The position numbers and the translations under genes are program-made. Below the pieces are notes generated by a model that had not been told where the DNA came from, searched no databases, and worked only from the letters and a program-made list of their open reading frames with translations. DNA of 64,000 bases from an uncultured Bacteroidales bacterium. Its GTDB lineage: Bacteria; Bacteroidota; Bacteroidia; Bacteroidales; FEN-979. The DNA is taken from positions 1-64,000 of the forward strand of contig CAILVF010000021.1 of assembly GCA_903837605.1 (NCBI GenBank). Direction: 5' to 3'. This document shows, piece after piece, positions 1-7,997 of the stretch; positions within the stretch are counted from its first letter, which is position 1, and each line of letters starts with the position of its first letter.

Positions 1-129
1 CCCGTATTCGGTGAGCAGCTTCTCAAACCTCTTCGTTTTAGGTCCCGTAGTGATCCAGCCCGAATAGAGGGTATCGACGACTTCATCGACGATGCGCTGG
101 TCCATACGGGGAGGGGAGAAGGGGATCAT
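1..129 (-). CDS. DegT/DnrJ/EryC1/StrS-family aminotransferase, N-terminal fragment
   Basis: The first 43 codons of a minus-strand gene that continues beyond the left edge. The protein begins MIPFSPPRMDQRIVDEVVD, followed by a segment ending in SGWITTGPKTKRFE. This opening (IPFSPP, then GWITTGPKTKRFE) is typical of PLP-dependent sugar aminotransferases that make amino sugars for surface polysaccharides, such as the ArnB/PseC/WecE types. The active-site lysine lies outside the window, so substrate cannot be judged. The ATG at 129-127 is the only start close to the conserved motif. Its leader is the heptamer repeat array at 130-242, and no clear Shine-Dalgarno sequence is visible. Confidence 0.85.
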   Translation of the reverse strand, partial: MIPFSPPRMDQRIVDEVVDTLYSGWITTGPKTKRFEKLLTEYG

Positions 130-242
130 ATGGTGAATTTCGAATTTCGAATATTGAATGTTGAATGTTGAATTACGAATAAGGAATTATGAAGTTGAGT
201 TGAATAGTCGAATTATGAATCTCGAATTTCACTCATCACTCA
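130..242. repeat. GAATNNN heptamer array at the purC 3' end
   Basis: From base 135 the motif GAATNNN recurs with an exact 7-bp period (135, 142, 149, 156, 163, 170, 177, 184, 191). It then continues in slightly broken phase to about 230. The right end turns into ACTCATCACTCATGGCTT, which contains the purC stop codon read on the minus strand (AAG CCA TGA). The array therefore fills the space between the purC stop and the aminotransferase start. AT-rich; no ORF. Confidence 0.8.
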
Positions 243-1196
243 TGGCTTCTCTTTACTTAAAAACCCAAGAATGTTCTCTTCAATCCGTTTCTCCATATTG
301 CTGTTGTCGCCGCGCAGGAATGTTTCACCGGTAATCCTTTCGTACAGTTCGATATAACGTTCGGTGATCTCGTTCACAAATGAATCAGGCATATCGGGAA
401 CGGTTTCACCTTTATTGCCCATGAAATGGTTGGCCATCAGCCATTCCCTTACGAATTCCTTTGAAAGCTGCCTCTGTTGTTCGCCTCTGGCCTGCCTTTC
501 CTCGTAACCTTCAAGATAGAAATACCTGGAAGAATCGGGTGTATGGATCTCGTCGCAGAGATAGATCTTTCCGTCGGGGCCTTTGCCGAACTCATATTTC
601 GTATCGACCAGGATCAGTCCGTGTTTTGCGGCTATCTCGGTGCCTCGTTTGAAAATAGCGTAAGTGTATTTCTTGATCAGTTCGTATTCTTCCTTCGGGA
701 TCAGGCCCTGGGCAAGCAGTTCTTCTTCGGTGATGTCCATATCGTGACCTTCGGCAGCCTTGGTGGTAGGCGTGATGATAGGCTCAGGGAATCTTTGGTG
801 TTCTTTCATCCCGTCGGGAACATCCACACCACAGATCTGCCTTGCGCCTTTCTGGTAGGTACGCCAGGAGCTGCCTGTAAGATATCCGCGGATGATCATT
901 TCAACAGGATAGATCTTGCAAAACCTTCCGATTGTGACATTCGGGTCGGGGCTTGAGATTTTCCAGTTGGGGCATATATCGGCCATGGCATCCAGGAATT
1001 TCGAGGCGATCTGGTTAAGCACCTGTCCTTTGTATGGAATGCCTTTCGGCAGCACCACGTCGAATGCCGAGATCCTGTCGCTGGCCACCATCACCAGGTA
1101 TTTATCGTCTATGTTATATACATCCCTGACCTTGCCTTTATAAAGGGATTTCTGGCCCGGGAAGCTGAAGCTGGTTTTCGTCAGTACGTTCTGCAT
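240..1196 (-). CDS. purC: Phosphoribosylaminoimidazole-succinocarboxamide synthase
   Basis: SAICAR synthase, the ATP-dependent ligation of aspartate to CAIR in cytosolic de novo purine synthesis. The 318-residue protein has the family landmarks in order: YKGKVRDVY near residue 20, SDRISAFDV near 40, the [13 protein letters not shown] segment near 100, and the acidic [15 protein letters not shown] substrate-binding stretch near 215. Length fits the longer (about 310 residue) variant common in Bacteroidota rather than the roughly 237-residue E. coli enzyme. Start ATG at 1196 has a TACTTTTG -7 box about 20 bp upstream. The stop codon lies inside the repeat array at 130-242. No other pur genes are nearby. 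Confidence 0.95.
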   Translation of the reverse strand: MQNVLTKTSFSFPGQKSLYKGKVRDVYNIDDKYLVMVASDRISAFDVVLPKGIPYKGQVLNQIASKFLDAMADICPNWKISSPDPNVTIGRFCKIYPVEMIIRGYLTGSSWRTYQKGARQICGVDVPDGMKEHQRFPEPIITPTTKAAEGHDMDITEEELLAQGLIPKEEYELIKKYTYAIFKRGTEIAAKHGLILVDTKYEFGKGPDGKIYLCDEIHTPDSSRYFYLEGYEERQARGEQQRQLSKEFVREWLMANHFMGNKGETVPDMPDSFVNEITERYIELYERITGETFLRGDNSNMEKRIEENILGFLSKEKP

Positions 1197-1213
1197 AATC
1201 GTAATATTTATGA

Positions 1214-1221
1214 CAAAAGTA
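1214..1221 (-). promoter_or_regulatory. Bacteroidota -7 box (TACTTTTG) for purC
   Basis: On the minus strand TACTTTTG matches TAnnTTTG, 18 bp upstream of the purC ATG. No convincing -33 TTTG was found at the expected spacing. Confidence 0.55.
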
Positions 1222-1254
1222 AGAGATTTCGGGGAGAAGTCATCCGCAGTAATT

Positions 1255-1950
1255 CTAATGAATTACTAATTTTTTAACTTCCACGCCTTCAGTGGTCTGA
1301 ATTCTCAGGAAGAAAATACCAGGTGCAAGCTGGCTGATATCCAGTTCGATCGGTTTATGATTCGCGGATCTGTATTCCAAAAGCTGTTGTCCATCGAGAT
1401 CGACGATACTGATCCTGCATTCCCCCTTTAGTTCACGCGAATTTGAGACCGTAACCTTCGTTGTTGCCGGGTTTGGATAGATAATAAATCCAGGTTTTAC
1501 AGGAGTGATTTCATCAATAGAAACACCTCCCCCGTTAGTGGTTTTCAGTATAGTTCCATAATCCCTTGTCACGTAACCGGTATTGACATCAGGGAAACAT
1601 ACGGAATATAAATTCCAGCCGGAATTGCATGGTACGGGCTCCCAGCCAGCCCCTCCGTTCACCGTTTTCTGGATTGTCCCAAAGCCGACTGCAATGCCGT
1701 TGTTTGCATCAGTAAAGCAAACAGAAGTTAATGTTCGGCTGGTTGTATTTGGTGAATCGGCCCAGGTAGTACCTCCGCCGGAGGTCATTATGCTCGCGCC
1801 ATTTTCCCCCACTGTGAACCCCCTGAAGGCATCAATAAAAAAAACGGAGGCCAGTGAGTTGCCCTGGGGCAGCGGATTTTGCCGGGTCCATTGCGGGAAA
1901 TCCATAAACGGGAAAAGTATGAAACCAGGTAAAATGCAGGATCTATTCAT
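1255..1950 (-). CDS. Short YCF48/BNR-repeat protein with type IX secretion sorting domain
   Basis: 231 residues. About three propeller-type repeats are seen ([47 protein letters not shown], each followed by a KTxNGG-like turn). They are followed by a C-terminal Por/T9SS sorting domain ([14 protein letters not shown] ... [10 protein letters not shown] ... KKLVIH). It is predicted to be exported and anchored or released by type IX secretion. The N-terminus ([15 protein letters not shown]) aligns with the signal peptide of the 711-residue neighbour (VFMFPFIAFSQWNRI), but its n-region has no lysine. Three repeats cannot close a propeller, so this looks like an internally deleted paralogue. It may be a remnant; function unknown. 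Confidence 0.75.
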   Translation of the reverse strand: MNRSCILPGFILFPFMDFPQWTRQNPLPQGNSLASVFFIDAFRGFTVGENGASIMTSGGGTTWADSPNTTSRTLTSVCFTDANNGIAVGFGTIQKTVNGGAGWEPVPCNSGWNLYSVCFPDVNTGYVTRDYGTILKTTNGGGVSIDEITPVKPGFIIYPNPATTKVTVSNSRELKGECRISIVDLDGQQLLEYRSANHKPIELDISQLAPGIFFLRIQTTEGVEVKKLVIH

Positions 1951-2119
1951 AGAGGAATATAGTTTAAAGCTGAGCTATCCAGAGTGGCCGGAAGGTCTGG
2001 TCTGTAACTTTTATATGCTTCTTTTTAATAGACTAGATCAATGAAATCAGGTTGCCTTGATATTGTTGAAATATACAATTCTCAAGCGTTGGGATGCAGT
2101 AGCCCATGATATTTAAATA

Positions 2120-4255
2120 TCATTGTTTAATCAGCTTTTTCACATCAACTGTTTTTTTTGTAAAGATTTTTACAAGGTAAATACCAGCCGGTATTGAACT
2201 GATATCTATCTCCACAGGTAACCCCCGGCATGTTTTTAGCAGGACCTGCTCCCCGGTCGTATTATATACTGCAACCTTGGTTTCATCATTTCTGATTTTC
2301 CCGGTATTCACAATAGTTATTATTACTGATGCTGGATTGGGGTAAATGATGTATGAAGAAACAGTTTGCGGTCTTTCTTCAATTCCGGCAACACCCCCGT
2401 TGTTTGTTTTAAGAATGACAGCACTGTCGCCCACGATATACCCGGTATTCCGGCCTGTGAAAGATACTGCTTTTAAGGAATGAAAAGATCCGCCGGGCAG
2501 GCTGGTCCAGTTGCTTCCTCCATCGGTTGTTTTTAAAATCATCCCCTTGGTTCCCACTGCATATCCCCTGGAAGTATCGGTGAAACAAAGGGCATTTAAC
2601 TGGGTGTTCAGCCCCTGCTGAACTGAGTCCCATGTATTTCCGCCATCGATAGTCTCATGAATGTTCCCTGTCATGGTTGGATAATCGTAGCTTGTTGCGA
2701 AACCCTTGTCTTTATTCAGGAACCAAAGTGATGTGAAAGATGTTGCATAACCTTGGGATCCGGCGGTCCAGCTGGCACCTCCATCGGCGGTTTTCAGGAT
2801 CATGCCTCCTTCTCCCGCCGCATAGGCCGTATATACATCAGGACTGGCTACAGCGTTTAAACGGTGTTGGGCATCAACGGAAAAGACTACCCAGTTCTGG
2901 CCACCGTCGTAAGTTTTAAATACTGCCCCGCGTGGATCTGTATAGACATCCCATCCGACAATGTAACCGATCTGCTCATTGATGAAGGATACCGACCTGA
3001 GTTCATGCGGCAGGCGGAAAGGTAAAATATTCCAGCTGTCACCTCCATCTGTTGTCTTCAGAACGATGGAGGGTGATGAACCGTTGAGGTTGAACGTTCC
3101 TCCAACCGCATATCCTGTACCGGATGAAGGAAAGCACACCGAATTCAGGTCATCGTAACGGCCGCTGCAATGTATCATCCAGTTTTTGCCTCCGTCTTTT
3201 GTGTTCAGAATAAGACCTGTATTTCCGACAATGGTGCCTGAAACCGTATCGGAAAAGCACACCGAATTAAAACTAAGGTTGCTATTCAGGGATGAAATTG
3301 TCCAGTTCGATCCTTCGTTTGCCGAGGTCAGAAGGGTTCCGTTCATTCCTGAAGCAACTCCCCGGGAAGCTGACATAAAACAAACTGAATTAAGGCCATC
3401 GGGTGTCCCGTTCAGCTGTGTAGCCCAGCTTGCGCCTCCATCGGTAGTTTTATACAGAAACCCCCTTCCAGGGAATCCACTTCCGGCCATATATCCAGTG
3501 TCGGTGTTTGTAAAAAACACAGAAAGGAGATCAGCTGATGTTCCGGAAGCAATCCAGTTCCAGGTATTGCCTGCATCACAGGTTTTAATAAGCTCGCCTC
3601 TCAATCCTACTGCATAACCTGTGTCATGTGCCGGAAAAGAAAAAGAATTCAGGGCATAAGGTATGTACGGCTGCATAATCCATGAATGACCTCCATTGGT
3701 GGTTTTCAGAAGGCAGCCCCAGCCTGTTTTACTGTCAGCGCCTCCTATGTATCCTATAAGTGAATCTGTGAAAAATACCACAGAAAAATTATATGTTGAA
3801 TCATAAGGCAAGGAGGTCCAGTGTGCCCCTGCATCTGTTGTTTTAATAATGCTGCCAGAGTACCCGACTGCGTATCCGGTGTTTTTATCCGGAAAGTGAA
3901 CTGAACTGATGCTATGTCCCGAGACCCCCGTTAAGGTAGTCCAGTTGTCACCGGCATCAGTTGTTTTCAATAGTGTACCTGAACCTCCTCCCACATATCC
4001 TGTCAGGCTGTCGGTAAAGCAGATCGACTGCAGCCACTGGGTAGAACCGCTGTTCTGTTTGATCCAGGTTTTCCCGGCATCGGAAGTCTTTAAAATTGTT
4101 CCCCCGTCACCGGCAACATAAGCCGAATGTGAGTTTGTTGAGTAAGCCGCAAGAAGGTTCTGGCTGGTAAGCGATAAATTTATCCTGTTCCACTGGGAGA
4201 ATGCAATAAACGGGAACATGAAAACCAGCAGCTGAAGAACAGCAATCTTTTTCAT
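2120..4255 (-). CDS. Large YCF48-repeat beta-propeller protein with type IX secretion sorting domain
   Basis: 711 residues. Signal peptide at 1-20 (MKKIAVLQLLVFMFPFIAFS). Fourteen repeats of about 45 residues follow, of the form LxSVxFxDxxTGYxVGxxGxILKTxDGGxxW, the fold of photosystem II assembly factor Ycf48 and BNR propellers. Fourteen repeats fit two seven-bladed propellers. The C-terminal 85 residues are a Por sorting domain (YIIYPNPAS ... SIPAGIYLVKI ... VKKLIKQ). It is predicted to be a surface or secreted protein handled by type IX secretion. In Bacteroidota such proteins are common and mostly of unknown ligand. A -7 box lies at 4293-4300, and a 6-bp inverted repeat GTCTGT/ACAGAC sits at 4273-4287 in the leader. 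Confidence 0.85.
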   Translation of the reverse strand: MKKIAVLQLLVFMFPFIAFSQWNRINLSLTSQNLLAAYSTNSHSAYVAGDGGTILKTSDAGKTWIKQNSGSTQWLQSICFTDSLTGYVGGGSGTLLKTTDAGDNWTTLTGVSGHSISSVHFPDKNTGYAVGYSGSIIKTTDAGAHWTSLPYDSTYNFSVVFFTDSLIGYIGGADSKTGWGCLLKTTNGGHSWIMQPYIPYALNSFSFPAHDTGYAVGLRGELIKTCDAGNTWNWIASGTSADLLSVFFTNTDTGYMAGSGFPGRGFLYKTTDGGASWATQLNGTPDGLNSVCFMSASRGVASGMNGTLLTSANEGSNWTISSLNSNLSFNSVCFSDTVSGTIVGNTGLILNTKDGGKNWMIHCSGRYDDLNSVCFPSSGTGYAVGGTFNLNGSSPSIVLKTTDGGDSWNILPFRLPHELRSVSFINEQIGYIVGWDVYTDPRGAVFKTYDGGQNWVVFSVDAQHRLNAVASPDVYTAYAAGEGGMILKTADGGASWTAGSQGYATSFTSLWFLNKDKGFATSYDYPTMTGNIHETIDGGNTWDSVQQGLNTQLNALCFTDTSRGYAVGTKGMILKTTDGGSNWTSLPGGSFHSLKAVSFTGRNTGYIVGDSAVILKTNNGGVAGIEERPQTVSSYIIYPNPASVIITIVNTGKIRNDETKVAVYNTTGEQVLLKTCRGLPVEIDISSIPAGIYLVKIFTKKTVDVKKLIKQ

Positions 4256-4292
4256 TATTTGTAATCTGTTCTGTCTGTCTAACAGACGAAAT

Positions 4293-4300
4293 CAAATTTA
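4293..4300 (-). promoter_or_regulatory. -7 box (TAAATTTG) for the propeller gene
   Basis: Minus-strand TAAATTTG matches TAnnTTTG, 38 bp upstream of the ATG at 4255. Confidence 0.45.
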
Positions 4301-4363
4301 CGAAAATTAACTGTAAGTGTAAGTTTTTCCGGGCAGGTTCGCTACTGTTTTTCCACGAACCCC

Positions 4364-5308
4364 CTACTGTTTTTCCCCATATGCATTGATGATTCTGCTG
4401 ACCAGCTTATGACGGATGATGTCGGAATTGTCGAGGTAAATGAACTCAATGCCGGGAACCTCGTTCAGCACTGATTGAACATGCACAAGCCCTGATACCT
4501 GGTGTTTCGGCAGGTCAATCTGGGTAATGTCGCCGGTCACGATGAACTTGGCTGAAGCGCCCATGCGTGTCAGGAACATCTTGAGCTGGCTGGGTGTGGT
4601 ATTCTGGGCTTCGTCGAGAATGGCGAAAGCGTTATTTAAAGTGCGGCCTCGCATAAATGCCAGGGGGGCAATTTCGATGGTCCGGTCTTCTATATACTGT
4701 AACAGTTTCTGGGGCGGCAGCATATCCCTCAGCGCATCGTATAATGGCTGGAGATACGGATCGAGTTTCTCTTTCAGGTCGCCGGGAAGGAAACCCAGGT
4801 TTTCTCCTGCTTCAACTGCCGGCCGGGTCAGAATGATACGGTTTACCTGGCGGTTTTTCAGCGCACGAACGGCAAGGGCAACAGCAGTATATGTTTTACC
4901 GGTACCGGCAGGACCAATTGCAAATACCAGGTCGTTGCGGTCGCAGCTTTCTACCATTCGGCGCTGGTTGGGCGTACGGGCCCGGATGAGCATGCCGTTC
5001 TTGCCATGGACCAGGACCTCCGGGCTGGTCTCCGGGGCCATCACAGGCGATATTTCTGAAGCCTCGAGCAAAGAGGCGATGTCGTCTTTCGTAAGCCTGC
5101 CGAATTTTTCAAAATGAAGCATCAGGGAAGTAAACTTCTCCTCAAATTCAAGGAGGTCTGACTCCTCGCCCAGGGCTTTAACAAAATTATCACGGCTGAG
5201 GATCTTCAGCTTGGGAAAACGGTTGCGGACGATCTCCATGTTCTGGTCGTTGGGGCCGAATATGTCAAGGGGATGGACCGATTCAATACGGATGATTTTC
5301 TCGCTCAT
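4364..5308 (-). CDS. PhoH-family ATPase
   Basis: 314 residues, cytosolic. Walker A GPAGTGKT starts at residue 132 and Walker B FAILDEAQN is near 220. The surrounding blocks RTPNQRRMVE, LTRPAVEAGENLGFLPGDL and VTGDITQIDLP are the signature of the PhoH (YbeZ) branch of P-loop NTPases, linked to RNA metabolism and ribosome maturation. No PIN or KH domain is fused. In many bacteria ybeY follows phoH, but here the downstream gene is the propeller protein. The start ATG at 5308 is 26 bp from a minus-strand TACTTTTG box. Confidence 0.92.
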   Translation of the reverse strand: MSEKIIRIESVHPLDIFGPNDQNMEIVRNRFPKLKILSRDNFVKALGEESDLLEFEEKFTSLMLHFEKFGRLTKDDIASLLEASEISPVMAPETSPEVLVHGKNGMLIRARTPNQRRMVESCDRNDLVFAIGPAGTGKTYTAVALAVRALKNRQVNRIILTRPAVEAGENLGFLPGDLKEKLDPYLQPLYDALRDMLPPQKLLQYIEDRTIEIAPLAFMRGRTLNNAFAILDEAQNTTPSQLKMFLTRMGASAKFIVTGDITQIDLPKHQVSGLVHVQSVLNEVPGIEFIYLDNSDIIRHKLVSRIINAYGEKQ

Positions 5309-5319
5309 TAAAAAATGCG

Positions 5320-5327
5320 TACCTTTG
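5320..5327 (+). promoter_or_regulatory. -7 box (TACCTTTG) for the SAM hydrolase-like gene
   Basis: TACCTTTG lies 25 bp upstream of the ATG at 5353. A TTTC in place of the -33 TTTG is at 5297-5300, a 19-bp spacing. The box lies only 6 bp from the oppositely directed box at 5334-5341. Confidence 0.6.
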
Positions 5328-5333
5328 AATACG

Positions 5334-5341
5334 CAAAAGTA
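5334..5341 (-). promoter_or_regulatory. -7 box (TACTTTTG) for phoH
   Basis: Minus-strand TACTTTTG, 25 bp upstream of the phoH ATG. The two divergent boxes sit inside a 44-bp gap. Confidence 0.6.
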
Positions 5342-5352
5342 CGAATATTTCG

Positions 5353-6132
5353 ATGGCTATCATTACGCTGACCAGTGACTGGGGGATAAAAGACCACTAT
5401 GTAGGCGCTGTTAAAGGCACGATTCTGAGGCAGCTGCCAGAAGCCACCATTGTCGATATTACCCATGCCATTCCCCCTTTTGACCTTAACCACGCTGCAT
5501 TTACCATCAGGAACTTTTATAAGAACTTTCCTCCGGGCAGTATTCACATACTCGCCGTAAACACAGAGGCTTCAATCCGTCATCCGCATACCCTGGTAAA
5601 ATATGACGGGCACTGGTTCATCGGGGCAGATAACGGGATTTTTTCCCTCATTTTTGACGATAAACCCGAACTGATCATTGACCTGGATATAATGCAGGAT
5701 TCGGATTATTTTACATTTCCTACACGGGATGTATTTGCTAAAGTAGCCTGTCATATTGCCGAAGGCAAGCCGCCTGAGAAACTTGGGCACGTAAAAAAAG
5801 AAGTGCTGCAGAAAATGGCCTTCAAACCTGTGATCCTGGGCGACCTGATCAAAGGGCAGGTGATCTATGTCGATAATTACGAAAATGCCATCACCAATAT
5901 CACCGAAAGCCTGTTCAAATCAGCTACAAAGGGAAGGAAATTTACCATCACGTTCCGTTCTGCAACAAACCGTATCACCAGGATAAGCAAATCCTACCAG
6001 GATGTCGCCGAAGGCGAAATGCTTGCCCTCTTCAGCAGCAACGGTTATCTCGAAATAGCCATGAACAAGGGCAATGCTGCCGGATTGCTGGGCCTTTACC
6101 TCGACCAGCCGGTGAATATTGAGCTGACCTGA
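5353..6132 (+). CDS. SAM hydroxide adenosyltransferase-family protein (DUF62)
   Basis: 259 residues. The N-terminal ITLTSDWGIKDHYVGAVKG corresponds to the family's TDFG...D.YVGxxKG block with the SAM-binding Asp (D9). It is followed by IVDITHAIPPFDLNHAAF, the GADNGIFS motif and an NAIT-type C-terminal domain (YVDNYENAITNIT). Members hydrolyse S-adenosylmethionine to adenosine and methionine, and related enzymes are halogenases. Nothing here suggests halogenation, but that would need structural comparison. Cytosolic, single gene, divergent from phoH. Confidence 0.88.
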   Translation: MAIITLTSDWGIKDHYVGAVKGTILRQLPEATIVDITHAIPPFDLNHAAFTIRNFYKNFPPGSIHILAVNTEASIRHPHTLVKYDGHWFIGADNGIFSLIFDDKPELIIDLDIMQDSDYFTFPTRDVFAKVACHIAEGKPPEKLGHVKKEVLQKMAFKPVILGDLIKGQVIYVDNYENAITNITESLFKSATKGRKFTITFRSATNRITRISKSYQDVAEGEMLALFSSNGYLEIAMNKGNAAGLLGLYLDQPVNIELT

Positions 6133-6168
6133 ACCATACCCTTTCCATAAATATCTTACCGAAGCTGT

Positions 6169-7137
6169 CTAAACCGACAGTAAAGCGACCAGGCCCAGTA
6201 ATAAGAAAAATACCGGCAGTCCAATGATCAGGTAAGACAGCGTGATCAGAAACATCTTCAGCAGTGATTTCCCAAATGACTGCCTGTAATATTGTTTCAG
6301 AGCGATAAAACCATAAACCAGGAATACAATCAGGATTATCATGAGTCTCACCGGGATAAAAAATTCTATGAGTAAGCAGGCGATCAGGAAAAGGAAAAAG
6401 AAAGCGTGCAGGTGAAGGGAGAATATAAGGTGTTCAAAGTACAACCTCTTCCGCCTTAAATAAAACAGCTTCAAAAGCAGCGCAAATACAGGTATTAGCA
6501 GAAAAATAAGCTTTGAAGCCGTGTGCTCAATTACGGTCATTAGGGATTGCCCTTTGGAGACCATGATCTTGCAAACCTGCCTGATGATGAATTTTCCCAT
6601 AGGCCCCTCCTTGGAATAATGCTTGTCAACATAAGCTTTCACACCAATTACTTCGATTTCCCGCCGCATTGAATCCTGCTTTGAACGTGAAATACTTACG
6701 CCTTCGATAGTGAATTGTGTCTTGTCCAATTCGGCTTTTCCATTTTTTAGATTCAAATCGGCAGCATCGGACTGAACAGGATTAACTTCTGTTTTCGTAC
6801 TTTCTTTGCTCATAGGTAACAGAAGAAAGTAAATGACGCTGATCACAAGGAACAACTTGAAAGGTTCCACATAGGCTTTGCGTTTGCCCTTCATGAATTC
6901 GAGGGTAAGCCAGCCTGGTTTGTAAATAAGCGGCAGTATGGTCCTGAAAAACTTGGAGTCAAAATGAAAATAATCGAAGAAGGATTCCCCAATCAGGTGG
7001 CTGAATGACATGTCCTCGCGTTCAAGTCGTTTTTGCCCGCAATGAGGACAAAACAGCTCATTGACCCACAGATGCTGGCCGCAATTGAGGCAGGGCCCTG
7101 GTTCATGAGTAACAGGCGTTTTTGGTTTCTTGCTCAT
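6169..7137 (-). CDS. DUF3667 membrane protein with zinc-ribbon N-terminus
   Basis: 322 residues from the chosen start. Two CxxC pairs near the N-terminus (CLNCGQ and CPHCGQKR) form a zinc ribbon. Next comes the conserved block FHFDSKFFRTILPLIYKPG and GKRKAYVEPFKLFLVISV, diagnostic of DUF3667. Five or so hydrophobic segments follow, the first at YFLLL and four in the last 140 residues. An inner-membrane protein of unknown role, common in Bacteroidota. A longer reading frame exists to 7194. The start was set at the Met before SKKPKTP because a TAGGTTTG -7 box lies between the two candidate starts. Confidence 0.82.
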   Translation of the reverse strand: MSKKPKTPVTHEPGPCLNCGQHLWVNELFCPHCGQKRLEREDMSFSHLIGESFFDYFHFDSKFFRTILPLIYKPGWLTLEFMKGKRKAYVEPFKLFLVISVIYFLLLPMSKESTKTEVNPVQSDAADLNLKNGKAELDKTQFTIEGVSISRSKQDSMRREIEVIGVKAYVDKHYSKEGPMGKFIIRQVCKIMVSKGQSLMTVIEHTASKLIFLLIPVFALLLKLFYLRRKRLYFEHLIFSLHLHAFFFLFLIACLLIEFFIPVRLMIILIVFLVYGFIALKQYYRQSFGKSLLKMFLITLSYLIIGLPVFFLLLGLVALLSV

Positions 7138-7157
7138 TGAAACTTCTTTTTCAACCT

Positions 7158-7165
7158 CAAACCTA
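7158..7165 (-). promoter_or_regulatory. -7 box (TAGGTTTG) for the DUF3667 gene
   Basis: Minus-strand TAGGTTTG, 20 bp upstream of the preferred ATG at 7137; it supports that start over the longer frame. Confidence 0.5.
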
Positions 7166-7233
7166 CAAAATTTCTTACATCCGCCATAATTCAATTTGAA
7201 ATCACGTCCGGGGGTTAATTAATGAAAAAATCC

Positions 7234-7241
7234 TAACTTTG
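7234..7241 (+). promoter_or_regulatory. -7 box (TAACTTTG) for gldF-gldG
   Basis: TAACTTTG followed by C, 20 bp upstream of the gldF ATG: a strong match to the Bacteroidota consensus. No good -33 element at standard spacing. Confidence 0.6.
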
Positions 7242-7261
7242 CAGCCCTCAAAGCAGGTATA

Positions 7262-7993
7262 ATGTTTACGCTGTTCAAGAAAGAAATCAACGGGTTCCTC
7301 AGTTCGCTCATAGGTTATATCGTTATCGTGGTATTCCTGCTGATGACAGGGCTTTTCCTCTGGGTGTTCCCCATGCAGTTCAACATACTCGACTTCGGAT
7401 ATGCCAATCTCGACGGGCTTTTCATCCTCGGGCCTTTCGTTTTCCTGTTCCTCATCCCGGCTATTACCATGCGTTCTTTTGCCGATGAGAAGAAAAGCGG
7501 GACACTGGAACTGCTGATGACCCAGCCTTTGACCGATCTGCAGATCATCCTGGCAAAGTTCTTCGCCGGCTTCGTACTGGTTATCTTTTCGCTTCTCCCT
7601 ACCCTGGTGTACTTCTTTTCTGTATATAAACTTGGAATGCCCCCCGGGAACCTCGATACAGGTGGGATCTGGGGTTCTTATACTGGCCTGATGCTCCTGG
7701 GGATGAGCTTTGTGTCAATCGGCATATTCTCGTCCTCCCTGACCGACAACCAGGTTGTCGCTTTTGTGCTTTCCTTGATTATCTGTTTTTTTCTTTACCT
7801 CGGATTTGATTTCATTTATATGTTCATCCTTTCGGGTAAGATCGGGCTGATGGTACAAAACCTCGGGCTGAATGCACATTATTCGTCCATGAGCAGGGGA
7901 GTGATCGATACCCGAGACATGATCTACTTCCTCAGCGTTACGGCCTTGTTCATTTTTCTCACAAAGCTTTCATTGGAAAGCCGTAAATGGTAA
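7262..7993 (+). CDS. gldF: Gliding-type ABC transporter permease
   Basis: 243 residues with six hydrophobic segments. The block ITMRSFADEKKSGTLELLMTQP near residue 75 is the hallmark of ABC-2 type permeases. Together with the following GldG-like gene it forms the membrane part of the GldA-GldF-GldG exporter known from gliding Flavobacteria. The ATPase gldA is not in the window. Non-gliding Bacteroidales also carry gldFG, so this does not prove motility. The stop at 7993 is 4 bp from the next ATG, so the two are almost certainly co-transcribed. Confidence 0.9.
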   Translation: MFTLFKKEINGFLSSLIGYIVIVVFLLMTGLFLWVFPMQFNILDFGYANLDGLFILGPFVFLFLIPAITMRSFADEKKSGTLELLMTQPLTDLQIILAKFFAGFVLVIFSLLPTLVYFFSVYKLGMPPGNLDTGGIWGSYTGLMLLGMSFVSIGIFSSSLTDNQVVAFVLSLIICFFLYLGFDFIYMFILSGKIGLMVQNLGLNAHYSSMSRGVIDTRDMIYFLSVTALFIFLTKLSLESRKW

Positions 7994-7997
7994 ACTT

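Noticed and set aside
477..956. Plus-strand 159-residue frame inside purC
   Set aside because: It is fully antisense to a clear purC, with no family pattern or start signal.
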